The translations under genes were made by a program, and so were the position numbers. From assembly GCA_034008185.1 (NCBI GenBank), contig CM067085.1:75380275-75444274 (forward strand): a stretch of 64,000 bases of DNA, read 5' to 3'. The notes beneath the pieces were generated by a model. The model worked only from the letters and a program-made list of their open reading frames with translations, did no database searches and was not told the DNA's origin. Every line of letters begins with the position of its first letter. The stretch's first letter is position 1. This stretch comes from Gorsachius magnificus (taxonomy: Eukaryota; Chordata; Aves; Pelecaniformes; Ardeidae). Positions 44,001 through 59,000 of the stretch are shown here, one piece after another.

Positions 44001-47000
44001 ATTAAGTTTAAAAGGAAATTATATAATATGCCTTTGGTGCCGTTAACTACATTGTGAAGAATCAATACTATACTTGGAATCGTAGATAATTTTTTAATTA
44101 AAACTTTAAAAGCCACAGAGTATTCATTATACTGAAGATAAAACTATTTCTTACTTTATTTTATGTTTGTATCAAACAATTTAGTTTTCTGCATCTAAAA
44201 ACAGTTGACAAAATTAACAGAAAAGTCTTCAGCTCTACACGCTTCTGGTAGGGTGTGACATTCCCTGACTAACGCACGAACCGAAGGCAAACACAACAAA
44301 ACAAGGATTTACAATGCGTAACTACACAGTCAAGGAAATGGTTTTTCATTTATTTCTGCACTTCTGCATGCCACCTAAGACTCTCATCATGGCTTACAGT
44401 ACAAACCAAATTCAAAGTCTACACTCACCGACCTTAGTGTTACAATTTATTGTATTTCATGTCTATGGGGAGCTATAACGGAGAGGATATATACAGAGCA
44501 TTAAAAGGCAAACGTAGCTCACGCAGGCAGCCTTTAGTGTCACTGAGACTATCCATTTACATGCTCATCCTACTTCATTGTGCAGTTGAACACACACGGA
44601 ATGCTCTCAGTATATTTAATATTAATTTTCCCCTCTACAATACTAATTTAATTCATATTATTTTAAACCCATAGCGTCATTGCCTCAGCAAGCAGCAGAG
44701 GTAGCCCTGATCTGACTGTAAGGAGAGGGTGGGTGGACAATGCTGATGCCTTTCTACAACTGCTTCATGTGACACAGGAGCATGAGTAGCATACACGTGT
44801 AACAACATGCAGAGGCAGAGACTGGGCAGCAGCTCTTTTTCCCCAGCTGTTTCCACAAGTTCACCAGATGTTACACACAGCAACTTAAACAGAATCTACG
44901 TTTCTTGTTTCCAGATTCTGCTTATGATGCATATGGAAGAAGAATGAATGCATGTACAGGTAAGAAGTCCTCTTGTACTTTCCAGGAAATAATCAAATAC
45001 ATGGCTATAGATTACCTTGGAAAATGCATATACTTCCACCTGAATGTTTAGTCAATTAAAATTCTACCTTCACATAATACGCTTGAAGAGCCTTCTTAAA
45101 AATGATATGTGAAGCAATTTCATCTTGACCTGCCTCTCATTTCTCAGATTCGATTATCAAGCATTCAGACTGATGAACTAGGTAATCACTGAAAATAGAA
45201 GTATCCCTGGGAAAGACTGAGATTTGTGTTCTGAAGGCATGCTTAACTGGCAGAAGTAGTTGGATTATTCATTTTACAGCATCCAGCAGAAGCTACCTTT
45301 TTCATTTAGAAACAGCGAAAGAAATAGAACAGAGGAAAAAAACCTTCAGCACATAATTATCGGGAGTAGGTTAGAACAGGCTGATCACCTTCACCCCTAA
45401 CTCCTCAAATACCATCGCTTTTAGCATGCCTCAAAAGAAAACCTTCTGTATTCCGTTGAAGTCAGGCACAGCTTCCTCTACGCAGTTCTTTATTTACTAG
45501 CAGTATGAGGAACGAACCATCTTCTAAATAATTCTTTGCTTACCCAACATATCTGAAGCCTTTCGCAAGTTTCTGTATTTGAAGATTAGATGTGCCAAAA
45601 GCAGTTAGCACTATTCTCTTCAAAACCATTCAGGCAAATGTTTAGGTACCTGAAGCACTGAACTCCAAAGCACTTCAGAATATTGTTAGCTTTAGTTCTT
45701 TTTTGCTAGTTATCAATATAAAAAAGTTGTATGGGTTATACACTTTTTAAAAACCTTACACTGACAGGGTTGCTCTCTTCCAAGATGTAAAAGTTTGCAT
45801 CCAAAGCAAAATCAAGTGTGAAGTCTCCATCTCAAACCTTACTATTTTCTGCTTCCTCTTCCCTTTCCAAATGACCTTAAGTATATTCAGAGATATGTAG
45901 AATGCATTTGATGACACTTAATGTTATTTATTATATGATCATTAGTACTATTTTCAGGTTGTCTGGGAGAAGTACTATAGCAGTACTATAGCACTTCCCT
46001 TCTTTTCACTAAAAAATAACGGTAAGACCCTAAGCAGACTCAACACTTTGTAATAAAGTCATTCTGGTTCAACTAAAGAATCCCTATAAATACTTCAGCA
46101 CAGGAGAAATTGAAGTTGCATGTAAATTTGGGCTTCTGGTGTTGGACTTCATTCAAAAGGATACTCCTCTACTCATCTCTGTATTCAGCCTAACAAAGCA
46201 GTGCTGCAGCGCAGAATTTCTTCATACACACACACGTCCTGTGGGCCCTTTCAATACTTACCTTTAAGCCATCCAACTTGTGCTATCAAATCTCATGGAA
46301 CAGATAGAATAAACCCAAGCTAATATTTAAATACAAATGCATAGCCTTTTTCACAAAGGATGATAGCCGCCTTAGAAATACTGTTTAGATAGTATTTTTG
46401 CTACCACCAAAACAAAAAACCCTACTCTTATTTCCCCTGCCTCATGATTTACAAGTACAAGTGGGTTGTGTTTTGTTTTCTTTTTTCTAAACCCCAGTGT
46501 TGTTCAGAAGAGGCAGCTGCAAGTATCCTTAGGCAGTGCCTTTTGAACATTCCTATTCAGAAATTCATACCCAAACTTCAGTTTCTATCACACTGAAACA
46601 GTCAACTCAAGATTGGAAAAGATCCAGATTATAAAATATGTAGGATAGATGCTATACTTTTAAATAAGTACAGATAAAGTATGCAGACATTTATAAGTTC
46701 ACTGTGCAATCATTTTTGCTAATCATAAACAAAACTGAAATAATTGGGAGAAAAAACCAACCACATTACAGCAACTATTCGTAAGACAATACTGAAGAGG
46801 AGCATTGCCAAGAGCAAAGCTACTGGCGCTGGGAAGTGGCAAAAAGATTTATCTGTGTATTCAAACGTGAAATGCCAAAATTAAAAAGAAACTGATGCAT
46901 TTCCAGTAGGTGGTGCCCTAAGTGCACGCAGCTGTTTACATTTGTTGCTCCTATTTCTGTGCTCGGAAACAAAGTTAAAAGCCTGTTCAATACAAACCTT

Positions 47001-50000
47001 AACTGAGGCCACAGAATATAGGGAACTACTAATTGAAACCATCTTAACACACATCACCACGTTGTCTAAGTTAATTCAGGTGGTCCTCAAAGCCACAGTA
47101 CTATTCCTTACGCTTCAGAATTAGTCAGCTACTATGCACAAATCCCACTATAAACACATGGATTTACAGCCTCAGTTCCATGCACAGTCAGGCTATTTCC
47201 TATAGTCATGTTCACATTAAATAGAGGAAAACAAGGCTGCAAGCATGCAGGGTAGGAAGTGTGGCTCTTAAATTAACCGCCCGTTCTTGCATTTTACTTG
47301 CTCTCCACTCCTGCAGTACCTGTCCAATCTTCGGCCCTCACAGCTCCAATCCAGCCGATTTTGCAATCCACAGTTATCTACAGTTTTGCTCAGGACCAGT
47401 TCCCATGTCTCACCATCCTGCCAGGCTTCCCCATCACTGCTACTTAATAAGGTCCCCAGCATAATTAAAAGCATTAGCTTTAAAAGTCATATCACCTGTC
47501 AATTAACTAATAGATAAATATAACACTTTAGTCTCTTTTATTAACTTTTAATTGAGTACAGGTAAATAACATGGATGTCTCCAAAAACACATTCCAAAAG
47601 CATATATACTCTTGTAATCAGACAGTAAACAGCTGGCTACCCAAGTCTATAAACATTTCTCATTTTATTTCACTTGAAATATTACAACATATCTAAAGTT
47701 TTGGAAAGCATTGCTAGAACATGCCCATCTGCCTAACCATAATTTCTTCATGTTTTTTTTCCCTGAAGAAACTGGTAAAGTTAAATAAAAAGCAGCATTA
47801 CACATTACAGAGTAACAGCTCATTAATAATTCCTTGCAACTATTCTAAAAGATGTACCCTTTTTACACAGAAACACATTAAACAGACATAATAAACTATT
47901 TCTATAATGTTGCATTTAAGTGATGATTTCTTTTCAGTCTAACAGTAAATCTCACCTCTGCCTTCCAAGACAAGACACAAGTATTTCCAGAGCTTTGGTG
48001 GAAGATGCGTAAAACAGACTGCCATACTGCCTGTAAGGGATCTGGTAAGCAGCTGCAGTACGCCGTAGTTCTAAAAAGCTGTATTTCATAAGCCTGAAAA
48101 GCCCAGGGCTTCAGACAAATACTTGGATACCACTTACTTAAAACAATACGAGCATATTCGCATCCACACTGCGAGCGCACAGTTTATTCAGCAAGGGAAC
48201 ACTGCTGAAACTGCTTCCCTCCCTCTCTCAAGAGAAGATACCGAGCACTTTGTAAGTAGCTTAGAGAAAGTATCTCCAGTCTCACAGTAATGGTCTGAAG
48301 TCTCGCACATTATAGCACCTAAAACACATAGTGCATACAAACACAGTACCACATACAGCTGCTGAAAGTTATGTTCCTGCTCTGTCTGCACATGAACTCA
48401 CACCTTTTAATAAAGTCCTGTAGTTCCAAACTCAGGGACTCCTATTTTGGCAAGCAGCAAATTTAAGCATGCTAGGAAAAAAAAAAAATAAAAAAATATA
48501 TATATAGGCACACAGAAGAAACGTTAACATGGAAAAGAGCCTGACTTAAATGAGAAGCTAGGTAAAATCATTATGAATCAACTCTCAGATTTGAGTATTC
48601 AGAGTGACACAATCTGCAATGGCTAGATTCTTAGCACTAGGAGCTACCAAAGGTTGTGTGTGTGTGTGTTTTTGTTAGTATTTCTTTGGTGGCAGTGGGT
48701 TTTGGGGTTGGTTTTTTTGGTTGCTGTTGGGTTTCTGGCTTGGTGTGTTTTGGTGGGGGTTTTTTGTTTGTTGGCTTTTTTTTGTGGTTTTTGTTTGTTT
48801 GTTTTTTTATATAAAACTAGTAACTTACATCTATCCGGGGTTATGAATCTCATCTATCAGTAAGAACAGACCAAAATATCACTTAGTCCAATTTGTCTAA
48901 TTTTAAGAATGCAAATCACAACAAACAAGCATTTACAAGGACAGCACAGAGACCATGTCATGATGAGGAAAAATAAACACGAGTGAGTGAAAAAGATGAG
49001 ATGATGTGCTGCCGGGCTCCTTACCCATTGCTGCTGCTGTTGGAGCTCCCTGATGGTATTCTCAGCTTGCTCCAGTTTAGTAATGGCCTCATCACTCTGC
49101 TGTTTGATGGTGGCCAGCTCCCGTTTTATGAGGTAGTTTTCCTCAGCCTCCTGGGCCCTTGTCACTTGTCCCTTAGGACATAATTTTATTTTTTTTTAAG
49201 CAATTGAGAACACATCCAAGAACGACTGCCTTTGTGATGCTTAGCTGCTTATTTCATCAGATTGGTTTTGCAAACAGCATAGAGTACAATTGAGAGAAAT
49301 TTTAGGACAAGGTAGTACCAAACAGCTGCTTTAGTACTTTATTACAAAGCTCAGCATCCGTTTGGCAAGCACAATTGCGTACTTGCATTCAATGAAATTC
49401 CTTTCATGCAGTATTACTCAGTTGTACATGCACAGATTTAAGCCTGCAATATTCAATTTCAGTGTTAATAGTGTCATAGAATCCATTTCTCATAGGAATT
49501 TGTATCAAAAAATTACATAAGGTTAGGAAAAGTGTTATAACGTGCAGGTATTGGGTTTATATATTTTTAGTAAACAAAATTAAACAAGTTTCTAGCAAGA
49601 GATTAGCTCTATATTTATTCCAAATCAGCAAGGCAGGGAAAGAGTACAGCATGCAAATATGCATGCATTAAAGCAGTTTTGGGTTTTTTGAGAGTACGAA
49701 GAGAGTAATACAGTAAAAGACTAAAAGACTATACCTGTATCAATCTATCTGCCAAGGAAGCACTTTCCTACAAAGGAAAAATTCAGACAGGAATAAGGAA
49801 AAGGAAAACCAAAAAACAAAGGGGCGATAATAGTGACAAAAAAGACAAGAGCTGAGAGAAAGAAAATGCCCAAATTCTACCCATTTTCTGTACAAACTCT
49901 TTTTGCAAAATTAACAGCTTTTCACATAAATAAAGGCAACTCAGCCTGAAAGTCCCAGGAAGCAGCCTTTTCTACAACAGCTTTAACACAGACCATTTTT

Positions 50001-53000
50001 GATTCAAGGAGGTCTCAAAGCCAGATTTCTTAACACTTAAAATTCACCTATGGGAGACTGGCTATTTTTATCTGAATGGCTCGCTTCCCCAGTGAACGAG
50101 AGTTACTGATACATTATCTGAGACGACCTAGTAGATAGGTGCAAGACGTGGTCCATGGTCCGTCCCCAACATGAAAGGTATAATTTGAGCACAAGGGAAA
50201 CTCCACTAGCCCTGAGGTATTCATGCAGGACTAAAGCTTCCAGAAAGATGAAGCAGGAAAGTTAAATGCTGCAAACTGACAGACACAAGTAGAAAATTTC
50301 AACTATGACAGCTAATATTTTGTTTCAGTGAACTCCTGCAGCAACTCAGTTGAGCAGTTCATAGATTCTCTTTCCTTGCCAAAGTTTTGCAAGAAAGAAA
50401 TTTTCATTTATGCACACTGACAAGCACTACATTTGCCACCCCAAGTTGCACACTTAATTAATTCCTACTCTATGATCCTTGAAAGTACTCAGGTTTTGTA
50501 GATTCTACAACGAGAACACATCTATTCACAGACCATCTTTGTCCTTGGAACTTTTACTAAAATTTAAGTTCAAACTGGTTGACAGGAGCCATTGCTTAGA
50601 AGTTAAGGTAAGAAGTTTGCCATTAAGGTACACTAAGGAAATCACAACTAAATCATACAGGTTAGGATGAGGAAAAAATATTTAAAAATAAAAATACATT
50701 TCTAACAGAAGAACTGAATGTGTTTGTTCACGCTTTATGATCTGTTTTTCAGATGCTCTGATGATAATTATCTTCAGAAATTCTTATTAGTAGATAATAT
50801 ACCATTTCAAAATTTTTAATTCCCGTCAGAATGGGATACTCTGAAAGTGAATTCTGAAACGTTAAGTATGGAATTTGCAAAAGTGCTAGCGTCTGGCAGT
50901 TCATCATGGACTTCCTAATTTAAAAAAAAAAAAAAAATCTGATTTCGAACCTCTGCAAGTTAAGTATAAACCAGGGATATTTACTATTATAAATTTGCCA
51001 AGAGCATGGAAGTGATTCACTACAGCTTCAAACTTCTTAAAGTGCTCTTTTCAGTTAATTTTATCAGCACTTCAGTATTAGAAACAAAGATGTTTATAGA
51101 ATTGCATTTTTGGTGACAACTTTCACAATATGTCCTCATTATGTGCATTCTTACAAACTAAATTCAGAAGTCCGTTAATTAGAATTTGACATAGATTGAC
51201 TGTTTTTCCCAAGAAACTGTTATGGATTTACCATCTGAAGTGTGATATCATTTACTTACATCACTCTAAATTGAATCTTTACCACTTTCTTCCCTGCGAC
51301 ACATGAACTGTTTACAACTCACAAGAGCACTCAATTTCATTTCTTGAAAGACAGTTGCTATTTATGGTTAAGATGGACAAGAACACTCTCATTGTAGAGC
51401 AGACCAGCTCAGGTGTGACCTGTCACAGGAAGCGTGACACCAGAACATAGGAGAGACCACTGGAGAGCAATGCCTGCACGTTGGCAATGCATTGACAAGA
51501 GTTATGCACACTTTTGAAGTTAAAACCAGTTACAAAGAAGCCTAACAAAACTCTATTCCAGACTAAATCTGTGAGAAGTCAGTCTTAAAAGAGACACTCC
51601 CCCTCCACATACCCCAAACTGCTACAAAATTAAAAACTATGTAAAACAAATTAAAGGCAGCAGCCTGCCTGTACTGAACGGGAATGCTGCAACACCACCC
51701 CTCTACTGCTGTATTCGCTAGCGATGAAGTGATCTGCTTTCATCTCCACCTCTCTCTGGTCACTGGTGGGTCTGTCATTTTGCTCCTATGTAAAAACACC
51801 TCGCAACTTCAGATTTTCAAAATTGAGGATTCTCTCACAATAACCTCTTTTCCACCCAAGCAGTCCACTATTTCATGTAGTCTTCTGGACTTTGACCAGA
51901 TGCTTCTAATTCAGAAAGAAAACAGTACAACAAAAGTTGGGCACCTCAAACAGTTGCATTTCATATTCACCAAGAGCCAGACATAACAACCTTGAACATT
52001 TACAAGCACTGACCCCAACTGCTTCATTACCACCACGCTATTTGGCTAAGCACTGTTAATAAACACCATAGATTAGCAGGAAAAACAGTAGGCTATAATT
52101 CTGATATTCCCATTTCATATAAAATTGCCATCAATTTAATTGTAAATTAACAAAGATTAATCACCAACGTACTTACTTTTTCTAATGTTTCAATGCGCTG
52201 TTTCAGGAGCCTGTTTTCAGTTCGTAACCTCTGGAAGGCAAACAGTTCAGAATTGTATTTCTCAAGTTACAAATTGAAAGTCTGATAAAAGCAAAGCAAG
52301 CTGAGAACATTTTTATCTCATCATAGAATCATAGAATCACCTCGGTTGGAAAAGACCTTTAAGATCATCGAGTCCATCACGTCTACGAAAATCAATATAA
52401 ATACAAAAATAATTAGTGACCTTTTTAACATCCTTTTATGTGACCTACTAACACAAAAGATGAGTTTAAACTGCTTGATACAGCAAAGATGAGAATTGTG
52501 TTATACAGAAGCATCTGTGTTGCAATAGATGAAGGCAGTTACCTCTGCAGGTGAACCACAGGGCTTAACCACATGTAAGCCATGACAGCCTCTTCTCCAT
52601 AAACAGAGCTGGACACAATCTTCATGGTTAAGGGACATGGAAGTGCACTAGGACAGGCTAATGAGATAGCTACGAGGTTTCCTTCCTTTTCCACCCGATA
52701 ATTTATGTTAACTTATATAATATTTACTTAATCTGTAGATTATTTACCTCAGATGCCCCAGAAGTAAGAAATAAATGTGCTGAATTGCATATTTTACCAG
52801 TGCATTTCCTATCAATTTTAGCAGTTGGCATTCATATAGAAGAGATCTGTATCCCTAAGAGTAGAGCCATGGATATCAGTCCAGTAATGTTTTATTCTGC
52901 CAGGCTAAGAAGCAGACTCAATGCGCTTGTTTTCCCATCTCCCTAAAATAGCAGAGGTTCTTAGCAGAGGAGAGTAAGTCAGAAATGGTCTATATAAGGT

Positions 53001-56000
53001 CCCAAAGCAGGGCCTAGAAACAGACGCCTTTGGGTTGTTGGGTTTGCTTGGCTGGGGTGGGGTTTTTGTTTGTTTCTGGGTTTGTTTTTGTTGTTTGGTT
53101 GGGGGAAGCAGGGAAGGATTTGAAATCAGTTAGAATCTAAAGATACAGTCACCTTTTAAATGATTTTATTCTGTCCCGTTCTGCAGAAAGCAGTCATTTG
53201 AGTCCTGCAAATTTTCTGATTTGAGATGCCATTACAGCAGGTCCTAACGCTGCTAACTGCCTCGCTGCCTGTTACAGCAATATCAAACTGCCTAAAAAGC
53301 TTGGAACACCTTTGTGCTCCCGGGTGCACGTCACTGAATTTTTCTGAAGAACTGAAGCCTCAGGAAGGGATATTGAAAGGCAGAATGACTAGCAGCAGGC
53401 AGGAAGAAGGAAAGCTGTAACTCACTCCCTCTACTATGCTTTGTATGCCACACTTGCCCATCATTCCTCCCACTGCCTTTTCTCATGGTACTGGCTAAAA
53501 ACATGACACAAGGAATCAAATCCAGATCAACCACCATGCTGTGAAAAAAAAGTGAAAAAGGAAAAAAGCAGCAAAAGCCTATTTGTGTCATGAAAGCAAA
53601 AAGATGCAGCGATTAAGTAAATACAGGAAGTAGGTCAGTCAGTAATAGGGAAACAAACTGCACTCGCAGGGTGGTTTTATTCCACATTACGTATCAATTG
53701 CAGAAGCTCCAAATGAGTAAGTGGCTGCAGACAGAAAACATTCAATGTTGGGTCCAATGCATAAGAAAAATCAAGATCTCAAAATCAATGATAAATCACC
53801 CAAGTGCATTCTGATGAACTCTATCTTAACGTCTGTTTTACAAACTTCCCGCGTGGGACACCTACATCTAAAGCAGCATATTTGGAATCTCTGATAAATG
53901 AGGCCATCTGTAATCAAGCTTCAGTAAGCAGAAAATAATGAAAACTAAGTACCGCAGGTCTCCATCAAAGATTTTTCTTTAAATGTCCACCAGAATTATC
54001 AATAATTTCACTGCAAGTGTCGTTTATGGTCAGACATCCCAAATACAAATGCTGAAATAAAAGGATTTGGGGACCTCAGTTACGTGTCCTGCTACATACA
54101 GATCAAATATGTAACCCCACATCTAGGAACTAAACTGATCCATAAATAAATTTGGTGAGGCTCTCTTACTTTAATTTCAACTTGTTCTTCCATCTCTTTA
54201 GTCTTTATTGTAGTGTATTCCTTTTCTAACCTAAAAATTAGAAATATTAAATTATGATTAGAAAAACTGCGGATAACTTGTTGGTGTAATACCTAACAAA
54301 AACCAGAACAGAGATACAGATTATTGATATTTCCTCCATTAAAGTGGGCACTTGAAATGCACTCCTGTAAATATTCGGACTAAACATTAAAACTAAATTT
54401 AAACACAAAGACTTCTGTAGATATGAACAGACTCTGAACCAGCACTCTGACGTGCAGGTGCTTGCTTGCATGCATTTACAGTGCCAACGATTTGGAGCTA
54501 CTCTGTAATAACTGCTCGATGTAATTATACAATAATCAATTCAATAGATTCAGCCAAAAGAAAAAAAGAGCTTGAAAAGCCTGGTAGACAGAAAGATGCA
54601 AAGAGATTTGAGACAAATATCTTAAACACATAAAACAATTCTGGCCCCTCTACAGCAAACCTCAAAATTGTCCCAATTGAAAAAGACAGCAACAAGAAAA
54701 AACAAGCTGGGATAAACAATGCCTCTACAGAAGGCAACCAAGGAATTTAGACTCAGAATGGTAGGATTTTAAACTACACACACTTACATTGGCTTTCAGA
54801 GAAAATTTTTTTCCCCAAAAAGCTTTGTTACTACTTCTGTTTTAGAGAAGATTACTCGCTCTACAGCATTCATCATAGGCCACTGGCAGAAGGACTGGCA
54901 AGTTCAGCCTGAAAGTCCCTAGCACAGTCTGCAGTGCAAGAACAGTGAACGTCCAGTATACTATGACCAGCTGGAGAGTTGCCAAACATAACCCTGGAAA
55001 AGCACAGTACGTGCAGCTTGGCTTATCAAAACACGATTTACCAAAGGCAGAAAAGAGAAGACATGCAGCTAACCATAATAAAAACCAGTAGTATTATGCT
55101 TAGAATTTCGAACCCCAAATGCAAGTTATTTTACAATTATCAATGGTGTTACAAAGTTTCATCAATTTATATCTTAAACAGCACTAATCTTGACCATGCA
55201 TGCACTGTTCAGCACTGTGAATACTCTTCCAGTTCCTGAGAACTTAAGAATTTAGACCAGATAATAAAGTTTAACCTCCTTTTCCTACTTTACCCTCAAA
55301 ACCCCAAACAACCCTCTCCCCCCCTTTTTCTGTTCAGATCCTATTCACAGAAGTGCTCTAATTCCCCATAACTTGCAGCTTTCTTCAAATGCTTTTAAGG
55401 TTATTGTTATGACATATAGCTTTATTTTAAGAAAAGTGGCAAATACTGCTTTAGAAGAATTTTCTTGCAGACAGAACTTCAGTTTTAACTGTTTATAGTT
55501 TAAAACACAAAAAAATTAAAGATGGAAAATTAAAAATGACATACTGAATAACTAGTTTTAAAGGTAAACAAACAGTAGCTCTTAGCAACAGTATAATCTA
55601 TTTTCTCAAAATGTTATACCTACTTTTTCATCTTTTTTGCATTGTATTTGACTTGGTAAGATGCTTGGATTAATTTGTCTGGACCACTGTCAAACTGATG
55701 TGGAATGACCTTTTGAAAGTGCTAAAAGCAATCAGAGCACAAGATTACACATAATTAACAGCTGCAAGGAAATACACACACATTACACATTTCAGACATC
55801 TCTTATAATTACTATAACCTTAATTTACCTGTAACATTCCTTCCATGTCGAGTTGCAGTAATTCTGCTTGGTTCATCTGAAGCACCGCTAAACCTACTCG
55901 AAACACTATCTCTAAACCCTGAAAACAGAAGTTAAGAAATAGCCAACAATTATTCATGGCATCGTCAATGGTACAGAACGGTTCTACTGTTTACTAATGT

Positions 56001-59000
56001 TGGAAATCTCACCCAGTTTCTCAAAGAAACCAAAAGGCTACTGAAAAAAAAAAAAAAATCTTAACAAATTGGTTCTGGGTTTCTTATTTTGTCCCAAGGA
56101 GAAGTAGCCCAGCTATTTGTCCTGATACCAGAACCCACCTCGGAGAGGCTCACGCTGAGGTAAACTCTCTTGAGTGACAGGTGCTCTCTACGTCAGCTTT
56201 ATCAAAAGTTTTAAATACATCTAGTACAAAAACCCCCAGGTGCTTCTCAAAAAAGCCATTTTAATTTCAGACATGGTACAAATGCAGTTAAACTGTTTAA
56301 CCAGATAGGAGGGAATGTCTCACTCAGCATAGACAATCTTGGACATTCCTGAGTATAAGCTGAAAGGATCCGCCTTTGACTTACTATTTTCTAAAAGATG
56401 ACTGCAGAGAAAAAGCACAAATGGACTGTAAGCTTTGGTTTGCTACCAGTTACAACCACACAAAGCTCTAATCCTAAACACGACTCGGGTGTCTTTGTGA
56501 TTGTGACACTGAATAATTCCATTCATTTCTTTGGCTACTGCTCATCATCTGGACAACAGAAGATGCCAACATTCCCTCTTCTTGGCCTGCACATCCCCAC
56601 AGAGCTCTAACTTTGGCCTGAAAGCAGCATTACTTCCCACCCCAAACTTACTTATAATATTGAGAAACTGATGTCCCTGTTGTATGCAATGCAGCAGCAC
56701 TGCACCCAGTACCAACAGGTTTAGTAACTCTTCAACTGGCTTAGAGTACGAAGTTGCATACAGCATCTACATTCAAAGCATTTACATTGCTCTTCCTTGA
56801 GAAACCACATACACAGACATCTTCCCCTACAAAATAACCTGATAAGCGTAAGGACTAAAAAGCAAGAGTATTTGAGATTTGCCCATCGTAACAGGATTTA
56901 TACCACTACCTAAATAACTGCTTTTAACAGCTACTCCTGAAATGGAACATGAGTATTGAGTAGTTACCTCAGACATAAATATATCAAATATTCTTGTTGC
57001 AATTGGTAGTGGAAAAGTTGTAAGGAATATAGTTAAAAACCATGATGATGCATACATAGAAGTGTGGAAACTCTGAGACTGAAAGTGCACATAGAGTTCT
57101 GGAAGATGCTCCTGGAAAAGAAGAGGAAGAAAAAAAAATACATTAACCTTCTGCTGGTAGCTTTAGCATATCCATGTTTTTGACAAATGCTGAATAGAAG
57201 AAGAAAATAATTGATATTTAGTACAGACAGCAGCTCTGTAAGACAGGACTGAAAGATATATGTAACAACCGACAGTTATTAAGAACCATGCAAGAGAGTC
57301 CCTGTACAGAATGCCCTACAACACCTCTGTCCCACAAAGCACAAAACCAGGTCCTGATCCTAACAGGAAGCCACAAGCTTGTGAATCCCCAAGTCACATC
57401 TAGAGGGGGCTACACAAAAGACCTGGGAAGACCTAGGGTATGGTCTTACTTACTACCTAACATCCCACCCCTGATCATCGTGTCACAGGAACTGGATCAC
57501 AAAACACAAATTTGCCTCTATCAGCCTGACCAGGATGAAAAAGCTTTCTATGTTCCAAATCTGAACAAAATTTTATCTCTACATATGAGGCTATCTCCCA
57601 GTTTCCATTTTTTAAAACAGCTATAAATTGAGAATGAAGACACCGACTTTCAGAATCTTCAATCCAAACAGAATCAGACATTCATATGCTTAAACTGTAG
57701 CAATACAAATCCTCGTGCTTCAAGTGTTTAAAGGCAGTCGCTGCCTGCCAAAAGTTAAAAAAAGGAGACAACACAGCCACATGCATTTACATCTGAAGTC
57801 CCGAAACCAGTTACTGTCAGGAGAACAGCCTATGAGCCAACGGATGTGCCTGCTCTAGAACTGTAATGCCCACGTTCCCTATTAATAGTTTCCAAAGAGA
57901 AAGTTTGATAGATTTTTGTTACACACCTGTATCATGCATTCAAACTGGTACATACAAAGGCCCAGTTCAGCCATGCTTGGTTTAAAGAGTTCTCGTAGTC
58001 TGTAATCTTGCATTAATTTAACAAACACACAAAATGCTTCTTCTTCTGGCATCTATAATTAGAAATAAAAAAAGCACAGTAAAAACTCTGGACAAATGTA
58101 AGGATATATCAGGGGAGAGTTTAGGGTTGGGGTTTTTTTGTGCACATGGTGGGTTTTTTTGGTTTGGGTTGTTTGTTTTTTGTTTTAAGGGATTTATAAC
58201 CAATTACTATAATGAATTTTTGTATATATTGAATTCTATCAAGCGATTTCTAAACTGAAACGGAGGTCTGCAGATTTCTTACAATATACCCTACTTGGTC
58301 ATAAAACAAAAGGCAGTAATACAAAGGCAGCTTTAAGATTATCAAATTAACTGTAAAGTTCCATTTGAACTCTGAGGAGGTTCAGTATAAGAGAATTAAA
58401 ATGAGAGGTGCATTAATAGCTGAAACAACGTTCACCAAAATAGCGTGCAAGTCTGCAACCCTACCTTAGCCCCGAGAGCTCAGTGTGTCCTCCCACTCAA
58501 AGGCAGTACCTTCTTGGCAAAAAGAGCCACAGGGAACAAATCTCATTTCACTTGCAGAGTAAACAGCCGCCCTTGACAATTCCAGTGTAACAAAATGACT
58601 AAGGAAAGCTACTAGAAAAATTCCCAGTAAACCACCATGATGTATTATGCATTCTAGCAGGGATTTTACAGGTTCACATATTTTTAATATCACGTTTACC
58701 TGCATAAGCAGTAATCCAACTATAAAAGCGCTTCCTTGACAGTATCCAACCTCACGATCCACCAAAGAATAAGCCTAGGAAATAAAGTTTTAAGATCCTC
58801 AACAATTAAAACCTTTTATTAATAAAAAGTAATCATAGTTCATGCTGTTATTTTGCCAATAACTTAGTCTTCCTCTCCCAAATCCAGTGAGGACAGACAT
58901 TCTATTCAGAAGTTTTAGTCAGAGACTCTAGTTGCTACCTGCTGCTACAGAGGAGTATGAACGCTGCTCTCTGATAGCCTATAAAGCTAAAACTAAGGCA

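Larger units (their letters stand above)
42823..49024 (-). other. EVI5: EVI5 intron 11-12 (6,202 nt)
   Basis: Contains the GT-rich tract, the AT repeat, the G-run at 43923 and the 11-bp duplication. Two strong pseudo-donors (GT at 42946-42947 and at 46260-46261) lack an in-phase acceptor; see rejected items. Confidence 0.8.
52231..54169 (-). other. EVI5: EVI5 intron 8-9 (1,939 nt)
   Basis: Contains the CR1 tail (52321-52392) and the GT-rich tract (53031-53105). Confidence 0.85.

Noticed and set aside
46262..46330. Consensus donor AAG|gtaagt in gene sense in intron 11-12.
   Set aside because: Upstream sequence in the needed phase contains TGA from either plausible acceptor; no coding exon fits.
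48644..48863. Open frames on both strands rich in Val/Leu/Phe or Lys/Thr/Asn.
   Set aside because: Translation of the GT/CA low-complexity tract.
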